Below, piece after piece: positions 16,761-24,267 of a stretch of DNA of 64,000 bases. The notes below the pieces were generated by a model. That model saw only the letters and a program-made list of their open reading frames with translations, did not search any database and was not told the DNA's origin. The DNA is from Ancylobacter sp. IITR112 (GTDB lineage Bacteria; Pseudomonadota; Alphaproteobacteria; Rhizobiales; Xanthobacteraceae). Each line of letters starts with the position of its first letter. Position 1 is the first letter of the stretch. A program made the translations under genes and the position numbers. The stretch lies in assembly GCF_041415945.1 (NCBI RefSeq), contig NZ_JBGCUS010000002.1:1-64000 (forward strand). The letters run 5' to 3'.

Positions 16761-16801
16761 TGAAATGATACAAGTGTTGCATTCAACAATTTCAGTGATA
16801 C
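16761..16801. promoter_or_regulatory. Putative ChrB operator between chrC and chrB
   Basis: In the 90-bp divergent gap, nested inverted repeats (TGAAAT...ATTTCA at 16761/16789 and TGTTG-CATT-CAACA at 16775-16788) sit together with a direct repeat TGATAC (16766 and 16796), exactly 30 bp apart. The AT-rich site stands out from its GC-rich surroundings and could bind ChrB to control both directions. Confidence 0.6.
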
Positions 16802-16804
16802 GGT

Positions 16805-17797
16805 ATGCATATGGGCAATGATGAGATACCTGCGGAGCAGCGCTGGCTGCTGCTGATCCACCAACTTCCCAGCAAGCCAGCCTATTTTCGGGTGAAAATC
16901 TGGCGTCGCCTGCAAGGCATCGGTGCTGTGGCAGTGAAGAGCACGGTCTATGCACTCCCGGCGAATGCCGAGACCCAGGAGGACTTCGAGTGGCTGCTGA
17001 AGGAGATCGTTGAAGGCGGCGGCGAGGCCATGGTGTGCGAGGCCCGCCTCATTGACGGCCTTTCTGACGCCCAGGCACGCGCGCTCTTCGATGCCGCTCG
17101 CGACGAGGACTATGAGGCCATCGTCAAGGAGGCACGAGCTCTCTCAGCCCGGTTCGAGGCGGCTTCGACGCCAGAGGAAAAGGCCGAAGCTCGCACCCAG
17201 ACCGCCCGGTTGCGCAAGCGGGTCGCTGACGTCGCGGTGATCGACTTCTTCGGAGCGACCGGTCGCCTCTCGGCGGAAAGCCTGATTGCCGAACTCGAGC
17301 GCAGGCTCGCGGAGGAAACCGACATGGCAAAAGAACAGCCTGATGCACCACAATCGACGACCGACCTGAAGGGACGAGTTTGGGTTACGCGCAAGGGCGT
17401 GCATGTCGACCGCATCGCTTGCAGTTGGCTGATCCGGCGCTTCATCGATCCGGACGCCATCATCCGATTTGTGCCGGGCAAGGGATATGTGCCGCGGCCG
17501 GGGGAACTGCGCTTCGACATGTTCGAGGGTGAGATCACCCATGAAGGTGATCGCTGCAGCTTCGAGGTTCTGCTGGCCCGCGCCGGCCTCGCCGACGATC
17601 GCGCGCTACAGGCGGTCGCCGAGATCGTCCACGACATCGATCTGAAGGACGCGAAATTCGCACGTGAGGAAGCAACGGGCATCGCGAGCCTGATCGCCGG
17701 CGTTTGCGCTGCCAATCCGCAGGACGAACAGCGTGTCGCCCAAGGCGTACCCGTCTTCGACAACCTCTACCAATATTTCCGCACGAAGCGCGGCTGA
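16805..17797 (+). CDS. chrB: Chromate-sensing regulator ChrB
   Basis: A 330-residue full-length ChrB. The N-terminal half (LLLIHQLPSKPAYFRVKIWR, about 15-34; AVKSTVYALPANAETQEDFE) is the regulatory, PaaX-like part. The C-terminal half (from about 195, VWVTRKGVHVDRIACSWLIR) is the ChrB domain, with Cys and His residues in HEGDRCSFEVL. ChrB represses chrA until chromate is present in Ochrobactrum-type systems. chrA follows 16 bases downstream. An alternative start lies at 16811. The divergent gap contains a palindromic operator candidate. Confidence 0.9.
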   Translation: MHMGNDEIPAEQRWLLLIHQLPSKPAYFRVKIWRRLQGIGAVAVKSTVYALPANAETQEDFEWLLKEIVEGGGEAMVCEARLIDGLSDAQARALFDAARDEDYEAIVKEARALSARFEAASTPEEKAEARTQTARLRKRVADVAVIDFFGATGRLSAESLIAELERRLAEETDMAKEQPDAPQSTTDLKGRVWVTRKGVHVDRIACSWLIRRFIDPDAIIRFVPGKGYVPRPGELRFDMFEGEITHEGDRCSFEVLLARAGLADDRALQAVAEIVHDIDLKDAKFAREEATGIASLIAGVCAANPQDEQRVAQGVPVFDNLYQYFRTKRG

Positions 17798-17813
17798 CGG
17801 ACAGGAACCCGCC

Positions 17814-19229
17814 ATGAGCAAGATCGAATCTCTCGATACCGCGCCGATCCAGCACAACGACACACCTGCTCATGGGATTTCGTTCAACGAGGCGCTGCGC
17901 GTCTGGGCGCGAGTGGCTGCGCTGAGTTTCGGCGGTCCTGCCGGCCAGATCGCGGTGATGCATCGGATTATCGTCGAGGAAAAGCGCTGGATCGGCGAAA
18001 CGCGTTTCCTGCACGCGCTGAACTACTGCACGCTGTTGCCAGGTCCGGAGGCCCAGCAACTCGCCATCTACATCGGCTGGCTCCTCCACAAGACCAAGGG
18101 CGGGCTGGTCGCGGGCATTCTGTTCGTGCTTCCGGGCGCCATCGCGATCATGGCGCTGAGCTGGATCTACGCCATCTTCGGCAATGTGGGGGCCGTTCAA
18201 GCCCTGTTCTTCGGACTGAAGGCCGCTGTCCTGGCGATCGTGCTCGAGGCCGTGCTCCGGATTGGTCGCCGCGCCCTGAAAAACAACGTGATGGTCGGCC
18301 TAGCCGCCGCGGCGTTCATTGCTCTCTTCCTGTTCGATGCCCCCTTTCCACTCGTCGTGTTAGCTGCCGGCGTCATCGGCTATCTGGGCGGCCGGGCCGG
18401 CTGGGCAGCGTTTCTCGCCGGCAATGGTCACGGCAAGGTTGGTGGCAAACAGGTCGCGGACATCGATAGTGCTCTCGGCGAGGAGGTTCCCGATCACGCC
18501 CGCCCGCCGGCCAGTTGGTCGCTCAAGGTCGCCGCGGTCGGGCTGGTGCTGTGGGGCGGGCCAATCCTCGCGCTGCTCGTCCTTCTGGGACAGGGCAATG
18601 TCTTCACCGACATCTCCATATTCTTTTCCAAGATGGCGATGGTCACGTTTGGCGGCGCCTACGCTGTCCTGTCTTATGTCGCCCAACAGGCAGTCGAGCA
18701 CTATGGCTGGCTGAAGCCTGGCGAGATGCTGGACGGTCTGGGCATGGCCGAGACGACCCCCGGCCCGCTCATCATGGTCACGCAGTTCGTCGGCTTCATG
18801 GGGGCCTATCGCGCGCCAGGTTCTCTGAATCCTTTGCTGGCGGGCACGCTCGGCGGCCTTCTCACGACCTGGGTGACATTCGTCCCGTGCTTCCTGTGGA
18901 TCTTCCTTGGTGCGCCGTTCATGGAGACTATGCGCAACAACAAGGCGCTCTCCGCAGCCTTGGCGGCAATCACCGCCGCCGTCGTCGGAGTGATCCTGAA
19001 CCTCGCCGTGTGGTTTGCGCTGCATGTGCTGTTTGCACGCCTCGATGAAGTTCGTGGCTTCGGCATGACTGTCGATGTGCCGGTGCTGAGTTCCGTAAAC
19101 ATCCCATCGTTGATCCTCACCCTTGGAGCGATCATCGCGGTGTTCCGCTTCAAAGTCGGGATGCTGACCGTACTGGGAGCCTGCTCGATCCTGGGTCTTC
19201 TCTACGGACTACTCACCGGACTGGTCTGA
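17814..19229 (+). CDS. chrA: Chromate efflux transporter ChrA
   Basis: A 471-residue bidomain CHR-family protein with about 12 membrane helices that pumps chromate out across the inner membrane. The first CHR domain begins with LSFGGPAGQIAVMHRIIVEE (about 38-57) and has LPGPEAQQLAIYIGW. The second begins near residue 275 with MVTFGGAYAVLSYVAQQAVE and has AETTPGPLIMVTQFVGFMGA. These FGGP/PGPEAQQ and FGGA/TPGPL pairs are the family signatures. The start is the ATG 16 bases after chrB, preceded by AGGA; an in-frame extension into chrB is unlikely. A strong hairpin follows. Confidence 0.95.
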   Translation: MSKIESLDTAPIQHNDTPAHGISFNEALRVWARVAALSFGGPAGQIAVMHRIIVEEKRWIGETRFLHALNYCTLLPGPEAQQLAIYIGWLLHKTKGGLVAGILFVLPGAIAIMALSWIYAIFGNVGAVQALFFGLKAAVLAIVLEAVLRIGRRALKNNVMVGLAAAAFIALFLFDAPFPLVVLAAGVIGYLGGRAGWAAFLAGNGHGKVGGKQVADIDSALGEEVPDHARPPASWSLKVAAVGLVLWGGPILALLVLLGQGNVFTDISIFFSKMAMVTFGGAYAVLSYVAQQAVEHYGWLKPGEMLDGLGMAETTPGPLIMVTQFVGFMGAYRAPGSLNPLLAGTLGGLLTTWVTFVPCFLWIFLGAPFMETMRNNKALSAALAAITAAVVGVILNLAVWFALHVLFARLDEVRGFGMTVDVPVLSSVNIPSLILTLGAIIAVFRFKVGMLTVLGACSILGLLYGLLTGLV

Positions 19230-19257
19230 TCAGCGCGGCATCGAACTGAAGGGAGAT

Positions 19258-19282
19258 GCGGCGCGGGAAGCTCCCGCGCCGC
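19258..19282 (+). terminator. Terminator after chrA
   Basis: GCGGCGCGGGA-AGC-TCCCGCGCCGC is a perfect 11-bp stem 28 bases beyond the chrA stop. It has no clear T-tract. Confidence 0.65.
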
Positions 19283-19652
19283 AATGCTGCACTTAGCTTC
19301 AGGCCATGTGCTCGCGGAACCAGTCGGCGGCATCGCCGACCGTGCGATCGACGACATCGGGCTACTCGCAATACTGACAGTGATTGGTCTCGTTCTCCCA
19401 TCAAAGGAAGTGGCAGGGCGTGCGAGCATCTCTCCTCTCAGACTAGCCACCGCAGACATGTATCTCATTGTTTATTAATGAGATTTCTTGCAGATTTGTA
19501 TGGCAACGGGCGGGAGGGGGCGAACCCACGGTGGGCTCGCGCCCAAGATGGCTTTCATGACCGTGGCGCTGGGAAAACGGACGGGAATGGGGCTGACGCG
19601 GCCCGTCCCGGACGGCGGTCCTACCGGGTCCGGCGGTCCGCGCAACGGCTTC
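19283..19652. other. Intergenic junction between chromate island and plasmid backbone
   Basis: No intact gene was seen in these 370 bases. A short minus-strand piece (VDRTVGDAADWFREHMA, stop near 19295) looks like the C-terminus of a lost gene. An AT-rich patch near 19455-19500 marks a likely promoter or a seam. A hairpin with GGGCG...CGCCC arms lies near 19520-19545. Confidence 0.35.
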
Positions 19653-19802
19653 GCCGTCCTCCACTGCGTTCCGGCCCTGACCACCCCGTCGCGCAGGCGC
19701 GCCGGGGCCCCGGTCGGGTGCGCGGGCCTCAGACCAGCCCCGGCTGACGGACCTCCGTGACGGCCGCGATTGGCGCGGCCTCGATGAAGGAGGTTCAGGA
19801 CA
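19653..19802 (+). repeat. Repeated leader element, family A, copy 1
   Basis: This stretch shares the block CCTCCACTGCGTTCCGGCC, then GACCACCCC, GCGCA-GCGC, CGGGG-CCCCG and GGGTGCG in the same order with 22088-22233. Both copies end at a start codon, with ACAATG at the junction. It is non-coding, GC-rich and able to fold into several hairpins. Probably a shared 5' leader or promoter region. Confidence 0.7.
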
Positions 19803-21053
19803 ATGAAAAGGAAGGAAAGCAGGCCGCGCACCGACATCTATGCGCAGATCACGGAAATGCTCGTCGCCGCACTGGAGAAGGGGGTGCGTCCCTGGGTGCA
19901 GCCCTGGAGCGCAGGCAATGTGAAGGGCCGCGTGACGCGGCCGCTGCGCCACAATGGCGAGCCCTACACCGGCATGAACGTGCTGCTGCTCTGGTCGGAA
20001 GCGATGGCGCGCGGCTTCACCTCGCCGATGTGGATGACCTTCAGGCAGGCATCCGAGATCGGCGCCCATGTCCGCAAGGGCGAAAGCGGCGCGACCGTCG
20101 TCTATGCCAGCCGGTTCAAGCGCACTGAGACCGACGCGCGCGGCGACGAGGTCGAACGGGAGATTCCCTTCCTCAAGGCCTACACCGTCTTCAATTGCGA
20201 GCAGATCGAGGAGGGCGCCGAGTCCTCCCCGGCGATCCGCCTGCGCGTGCTCAGCCTCGGCGCCGGCGTGCAGTCCACCACCCTCGCGCTGCTCGCCGCC
20301 CATGGCGAGATCGGCCCCATGCCCGACTGTGCGATCTTCGCTGATACGCGCTGGGAGCCCAAGCCGGTCTACGAGCACCTGGCCTGGCTCATGTCGCCCA
20401 ACGTCCTGCCATTCCCGGTCCATATCGTGTCTGCCGGTGATATCCGGGCGAATCTCATCGCGGCGGCGGGAGGCCGCCGCTGGGAATCGATCCCCGCGTT
20501 CACGCGCCGTGTGGACCGGCAGGGGCGCGTCTCGGTCGGCATGATTCGGCGCCAATGCACCGGCGACTACAAGATCGATCCAATCCGTCGGAAGGTGCGC
20601 GCGCTCGCCGGCTTGACGCGCCGGCGGTCGCCGGCCGTGCCGGTTGTCGAGCAATGGATCGGCATCTCGACCGACGAGATCATCCGCATGAAGCCGAGCT
20701 TCGAGAGCTGGCGCCTCAACCGCTGGCCGCTCGTCGAAAGGCGCATGTCGCGACGCGACTGCCTGTCCTGGCTGACGCGGCACGGCTATCCGCGACCCCC
20801 GAAAAGTGCCTGCATCGGTTGCCCGTTCCATAGCGACGCGGCGTGGCGGCGCCTGCGAGACGGCGATCCGGCGGGCTGGGCCGATGCGGTCGCGGTCGAC
20901 CGGGCGATCCGCTCAAGCCTGCGCGGCATCCGTGGCGAGGTCTTTCTCCATCGTTCGGCGATGCCGCTGGAAGACGCCGATCTCACCACGGCGACCGATC
21001 ACGGCCAGCTCGATCTCTGGCCCAACGAATGCGAAGGAATGTGCGGCCTGTAA
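19803..21053 (+). CDS. Fusion: ArdC N-terminal ssDNA-binding domain + PP-loop ATPase (PAPS-reductase-like)
   Basis: A 416-residue chimera. Residues 1-137 are the N-terminal domain of ArdC antirestriction proteins (DIYAQITEMLVAALEKGVRP; NGEPYTGMNVLLLW; ARGFTSPMWMTFRQASEIGA; ESGATVVYASRF; KAYTVFNCEQIE). The zincin protease domain that normally follows is absent. Instead, from about 142, there is an adenine-nucleotide alpha-hydrolase/PAPS-reductase-like domain: PP-loop SLGAGVQSTTLALLA, FADTRWEPKPVYEHL, RRQCTGDYKIDPIRRKVR, a Cys-rich SACIGCPFHS and the C-terminal NECEGMCGL. The second part resembles stand-alone plasmid and phage proteins. Fusion by deletion or a true two-domain protein are both possible. 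An AAGGAGG site precedes the start. Confidence 0.82.
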   Translation: MKRKESRPRTDIYAQITEMLVAALEKGVRPWVQPWSAGNVKGRVTRPLRHNGEPYTGMNVLLLWSEAMARGFTSPMWMTFRQASEIGAHVRKGESGATVVYASRFKRTETDARGDEVEREIPFLKAYTVFNCEQIEEGAESSPAIRLRVLSLGAGVQSTTLALLAAHGEIGPMPDCAIFADTRWEPKPVYEHLAWLMSPNVLPFPVHIVSAGDIRANLIAAAGGRRWESIPAFTRRVDRQGRVSVGMIRRQCTGDYKIDPIRRKVRALAGLTRRRSPAVPVVEQWIGISTDEIIRMKPSFESWRLNRWPLVERRMSRRDCLSWLTRHGYPRPPKSACIGCPFHSDAAWRRLRDGDPAGWADAVAVDRAIRSSLRGIRGEVFLHRSAMPLEDADLTTATDHGQLDLWPNECEGMCGL

Positions 21054-21160
21054 CTGTGGGCTGGCACCGCGAGGGCTGCCGAAAGGCTGCTCCCGGTTCG
21101 GATACGATAGAGGGGCGGCACCGGTGCAAGGAAGCCCGGCCGCAGCGTTGTGCCAGGCCG

Positions 21161-21357
21161 TCTTCCTCTCAATGACGACCCATCATACCGGCAGTCGGGC
21201 CGCGTCAAGGAGGCGCGGTGCCCCCAATTTTCCCGCCGCTGCGCGACGACAAAATCGGCACTCCCGCGCGCCGGCGCTGCCGGTCGCTGCGCGATCCTTG
21301 ACCCGTCCCTCCAACGCCCGGTGCGCCGCCTTCGTCATCGAGACGAAGGAGGTTCAC
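21161..21357 (+). repeat. Repeated leader element, family B, copy 1
   Basis: This non-coding element is shared with 24061-24267. Conserved in order: TTCCTCTC, TGACG, ATCATAC, CGTCAAGGA, CGCGGT, CCCCCAATTTTCC, AAAATCGGCAC, CCCGC, GGTCGCT, CGCGATCC, TGAC, and a final stem whose 3' arm carries the Shine-Dalgarno (TTCGTC...GACGAAGGAGG). The arms CCAATTTT (21224) and AAAATCGG (21251) can pair. It leads directly into the 52-aa gene. Confidence 0.75.
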
Positions 21358-21516
21358 ATGACGAAGGTTCTCGACATCTACGCCGAAATCGCCGAGCTGC
21401 GCGCCGAGCTCGCGCACTGCATCCTCACCCGCAAGGAGCGCAGGGACTCGCTGCGGCGCCTCGAGGAGCTGCTCGCGGAGGCCGAGCGCCGCAGCCGCGA
21501 GGCGGAGGGAGCGTGA
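21358..21516 (+). CDS. Small helical protein, 52 aa
   Basis: A 52-residue, almost wholly helical and charged protein (DIYAEIAELRAELAHCILTR then KERRDSLRRLEELLAEAERR). It has a strong AAGGAGG ribosome site and sits at the end of a family-B leader, which supports it being a real gene. Coiled coil likely; function unknown. Confidence 0.65.
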   Translation: MTKVLDIYAEIAELRAELAHCILTRKERRDSLRRLEELLAEAERRSREAEGA

Positions 21517-22009
21517 GCCCCCTTTTTTGTCGGCGCCGGCGCTCGCGTTTCCGCGTTTTCTGCTCGGCGATGCTTCTGGTCGGGCAGGCCCGCCCGGCGG
21601 GCGGGCGCTCTCGCCGCCGCGGTCCGCCAGCGGAAGGACCAGGCTGGGCGGTCTCGGCCTCTCCCGACCATGGCAGGTCGCCGGTCGCGGGCCGGATGGC
21701 GGAGCTTGAGCGGAGGGCGTCGCGCCGTCCTGAACTGCTCCGCTGCCGGCGCGGGGATCGCGTTCGTCATGTTGGCGACGGGATAGGGCGCTGGGCCGGC
21801 CGGCGGGGTGCGTGAGGGCTGCGGATCCGCGATCTGGGTGGGGCGAGCGGATAGCGCGTGGCCATTGTGCCGTCGGGAGCTCGGCGATCTTCGCGCATGT
21901 CGCATTCCCCCGGTGTTGCGATGGCCTCTCCCATGGCGAACCCGATTTGGCAGGTCTGGCCGAAGGACAGGCGCTGCGCGCCCTCGATCTTGTCCCCGCA
22001 ACGTCCGGC
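21517..22009. other. GC-rich intergenic stretch without a convincing gene
   Basis: Nearly 500 bases with no gene supported. The several open frames are GC-frame artefacts rich in Arg, Pro and Ala. It may be the distal part of the long leader of the DUF736 gene. Confidence 0.4.
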
Positions 22010-22083
22010 GACGGCTTTTTTCCGCCGCCGGCCACCCCGGAGGGGACCCGGCCGGCTTTGCATCGCGAAGCAAAAAAGCCGTC
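22010..22083. repeat. Long inverted repeat in the DUF736 leader
   Basis: GACGGCTTTTTT (22010-22021) and its perfect complement AAAAAAGCCGTC (22072-22083) enclose a second pair of arms (GCCGGCC/GGCCGGC). The result is a large cruciform- or hairpin-forming structure. With T- and A-tracts on both sides it could terminate transcription in both directions. Confidence 0.65.
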
Positions 22084-22087
22084 TCCG

Positions 22088-22233
22088 GCCGCCCTCCACT
22101 GCGTTCCGGCCCGAAGGACCACCCCATTGCGCAAGCGCAACGGGGACCCCGTTGGGTGCGGGTCGATCGCCGTCGGCCTCACGACCGCCATCGGGTCGCG
22201 ATGGGCGCGGCCCGGAACCAAGGGAATGAGACA
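22088..22233 (+). repeat. Repeated leader element, family A, copy 2
   Basis: Second copy of the element at 19653-19802, sharing CCTCCACTGCGTTCCGGCCC, GACCACCCC, CGGGG-CCCCG and GGGTGCGGG. It ends directly at the DUF736 start codon (GAGACAATG). Copy 2 replaces the short ACGGCTTCGCCGT hairpin of copy 1 with the much longer 22010-22083 inverted repeat. Confidence 0.7.
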
Positions 22234-22548
22234 ATGGCCAACATCGGCACCTTCACCTCGAACGGCAACGGCTTCACCGGCAACATCCGCACCCTCGGCC
22301 TCAAGGCCCGGACCCGCATCGTCCGCATCCCGAACCCGTCCGACCGCGGCCCCCAGTTCCGCATCTTCGACGCCGAGAACGTCGAGCTCGGCGCGGCCTG
22401 GCAGCGGACCGCCGAGGAGACCGGCCGCGACTACCTCTCGGTCAAGCTCGACGATCCGTCCTTCCGCGAACCCCTCTATGCCACCCTGGTTGAGGTCGAC
22501 GGCGAGGAAGGCCTGCAGCTGATCTGGTCCCGGCCGCGGCGGGATTGA
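22234..22548 (+). CDS. DUF736-family protein
   Basis: A 104-residue protein of the DUF736 family, common on rhizobial and sphingomonad conjugative plasmids and ICEs. Signature segments: [20 protein letters not shown] (2-21), [31 protein letters not shown], and [20 protein letters not shown]. The family is predicted to be beta-rich and has no proven function. Its leader is a family-A repeat and a hairpin follows the stop. Confidence 0.88.
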   Translation: MANIGTFTSNGNGFTGNIRTLGLKARTRIVRIPNPSDRGPQFRIFDAENVELGAAWQRTAEETGRDYLSVKLDDPSFREPLYATLVEVDGEEGLQLIWSRPRRD

Positions 22549-22563
22549 TCGCAGCGACGCGAG

Positions 22564-22590
22564 GGCTCCGCCGCTAGGCGGGGCCTTCGT
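22564..22590 (+). terminator. Hairpin terminator after the DUF736 gene
   Basis: Arms GGCTCCGCC and GGCGGGGCC (one G-U pair) are followed by a T-rich stretch, 15 bases after the stop codon. Confidence 0.6.
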
Positions 22591-22615
22591 CCTTTCCGGA
22601 CGCGAGGAGACCCCA

Positions 22616-22810
22616 ATGACGCGATCCTACTCATCACAGCGCCGACACCGGCATCCCGACGACATCGTGCTCTGGCCTGACGGCTCCTGGGCGACGCTCG
22701 AGGAGGTCCGCAACGGCGACTATGACTGGAAGTCGGACGACTATGAGATCATCGACCACATGGACGACGCCCGGCTGAAGGCGGCCGGAGTCCTCGACGA
22801 GACCATGTGA
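22616..22810 (+). CDS. Small acidic protein, 64 aa
   Basis: A 64-residue protein with the compact pattern DDIVLWPDGSWATLEEVRNG then YDWKSDDYEIIDHMDDARL. It is acidic, soluble and tryptophan-containing; similar short proteins accompany DUF736 genes on plasmids. A GAGGAGA site precedes the ATG and a good terminator follows, both supporting expression. Function unknown. Confidence 0.68.
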   Translation: MTRSYSSQRRHRHPDDIVLWPDGSWATLEEVRNGDYDWKSDDYEIIDHMDDARLKAAGVLDETM

Positions 22811-22818
22811 CGCCCCCC

Positions 22819-22850
22819 GGCCGGCAGCGGTTCGCTTGCCGGCCATTTTC
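22819..22850. terminator. Terminator between convergent genes
   Basis: GGCCGGCA...TGCCGGCC with a 10-base loop and ATTTTC on the right. It lies between the rightward 64-aa gene and the leftward WGR gene and can serve the first. Confidence 0.7.
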
Positions 22851-22860
22851 ATGTCTCTAT

Positions 22861-23109
22861 TCAAATAGCGTCGCGATAGCCGCGCCGTCTCTTGCTGCGC
22901 TCGAGGCGGCTCAGCGCGTCGCCGGCCTCGTCGGGCCGATCGAAGGTCTGCATCATCGATTGGCCATTGGTGCCGATCCGTCCCCAGTTCCGGATGACCG
23001 AGGCGCCGCCGAACAGGGTCGGCTGGATCGCGAGCATGTAGAAGCGCCGCATGTTCTGCGTCGGATCTATACGGCGAAGATGGACGGGCAGGCTCTCCGT
23101 GTCGGTCAT
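22861..23109 (-). CDS. WGR-domain protein, 82 aa
   Basis: A small protein consisting essentially of one WGR domain: LRRIDPTQNMRRFYMLAIQP, TLFGGASVIRNWGRIGTNGQ with the diagnostic WGRIG, and the C-terminal helix RPDEAGDALSRLERSKRRRG. WGR domains bind nucleic acid in eukaryotic PARPs and are found alone on many alphaproteobacterial plasmids. The ATG at 23109 gives the family length; a longer upstream start would add unrelated sequence. Its role is unknown. Confidence 0.85.
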   Translation of the reverse strand: MTDTESLPVHLRRIDPTQNMRRFYMLAIQPTLFGGASVIRNWGRIGTNGQSMMQTFDRPDEAGDALSRLERSKRRRGYRDAI

Positions 23110-23193
23110 GGGCGGATTCTCGCCTCCTGTGGAGGCACCGTCCAATGGGTTTTCCGAATCGATCCGGGAGGATCGATTCATTGCGCTGATGGG

Positions 23194-23667
23194 TCAGTCG
23201 CACCAGCTGCGCCGGCCGCCGTCCCAGCGGCGGACGAGCCCTTCGGCGACCAGCCGCTCGCCGATCGAGCGGCCCGCACGCAGGACCGTGCGCAGCTTGC
23301 GGCCAAAGGGGTCTTCGTCCCGTGGTCCCGCGACCAGCGAAAACGGCCCGGCGTTGAGCATCGCCTGCAGCCTGCGTTTCGCCGCCTCGCCGAGCTCCCG
23401 CTCATATCCGCAGCGCGGCGGGGTGAGTTCCGGCGCGTCGATATCGGCGATCCGGATCTTCTGCCGGCCGAGCCAGAAGGTGTCGCCGTCGACCACGCAG
23501 TTGAAGCGTCGAGCGCTCCGGCAAATGGAGAATATAGCGGTCACCGTGTCGGCGGGAGGTCCGGAAGCCGCGCCAGGCATCGGCTCGGCGCCTCCGCGAT
23601 ATGCCCAATAGAACGTGGCGAGGACAATCGTGGCGACGACGGCGCGTTTGGCGAGAAGGCTCCTCAT
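23194..23667 (-). CDS. Thermonuclease (SNase-like) family protein, membrane-anchored or secreted
   Basis: A 157-residue protein with an N-terminal hydrophobic segment (AVVATIVLATFYWAYRG, about 9-25) that acts as signal peptide or anchor. It is followed by a staphylococcal-nuclease-like fold: NCVVDGDTFWLGRQKIRIAD (about 56-75) with the calcium-side Asp, IDAPELTPPRC, and DPFGRKLRTVLRAGRSIGE with the catalytic-type Arg. Small SNase-like proteins of this kind are usual on rhizobial plasmids. It probably hydrolyses nucleic acid outside the cytoplasm; a role near conjugation is speculative. Confidence 0.85.
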   Translation of the reverse strand: MRSLLAKRAVVATIVLATFYWAYRGGAEPMPGAASGPPADTVTAIFSICRSARRFNCVVDGDTFWLGRQKIRIADIDAPELTPPRCGYERELGEAAKRRLQAMLNAGPFSLVAGPRDEDPFGRKLRTVLRAGRSIGERLVAEGLVRRWDGGRRSWCD

Positions 23668-24060
23668 TCTGCTGGATTGCCGTTCAAGCCGGGCGTTGGA
23701 TCGCGTCGGCGGCGCTGTCGTTCTGGATGGGCTGATATTTTCAATGCGGCGTTCTTTCTTTGGCCGAATCCGGTCCGGGTCCGAGGCACAGGATGACGTT
23801 GCACGTCACAAGATGCAGCCCGGGAAGAGGACTTGCGGAAAGGCGGGATAACTGGGCGAGCCGCCTGCGGCGGACTGGCTCTACTCGCGCCGCTGCGCTT
23901 CGCTCCCGGAGTCCGCTGCGCGGTCTCCGCCATGCGGTGACGATCCATCTCGCGGGACGAGGCCGCCCGGATCGACCGGGCGCCCCGTCGCGAGGGCAAC
24001 CCTCGCGCACCAGGCCGGCTGGCCGCCGGATGCGGACACGGCGCCCGGCGGGCGCCGTGG
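23668..24060. other. Intergenic region without a supported gene
   Basis: Nearly 400 bases between the leftward SNase-like gene and the family-B leader. No gene was seen. A promoter for the nuclease gene is expected at the left edge. Confidence 0.4.
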
Positions 24061-24267
24061 CTTTCCTCTCTCTCTCTGACGTCCGATCATACACCCGCCA
24101 CTCCGGCGTCAAGGACATCGCGGTTCCCCCAATTTTCCGCCGCCGCCCGGGAGGCGCCGCCGGAAAATCGGCACCCCCGCTCGCCGCCGCAGGCGGTCGC
24201 TTCGCGATCCCTGACTCCTCGCGCCTACGGTGCAGCCGCCTTTCGTCAGAACGAAAGGAGACACCCC
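24061..24267 (+). repeat. Repeated leader element, family B, copy 2
   Basis: Second copy of the element at 21161-21357. Here the arms CCAATTTTCCGCCGCC (24129) and GGCGCCGCCGGAAAATCGG (24153) pair over a much longer stem, which supports an RNA or DNA hairpin as the conserved feature. The 3' end again pairs TTTCGTC with GACGAAAGG-like sequence around the Shine-Dalgarno before the 168-aa gene. Confidence 0.75.

Noticed and set aside
21517..22234. Several opposing open frames of 120-340 codons
   Set aside because: They overlap the repeated leader and have no ribosome sites or recognisable domains; the similar peptides in the two leaders come from the DNA repeat itself.
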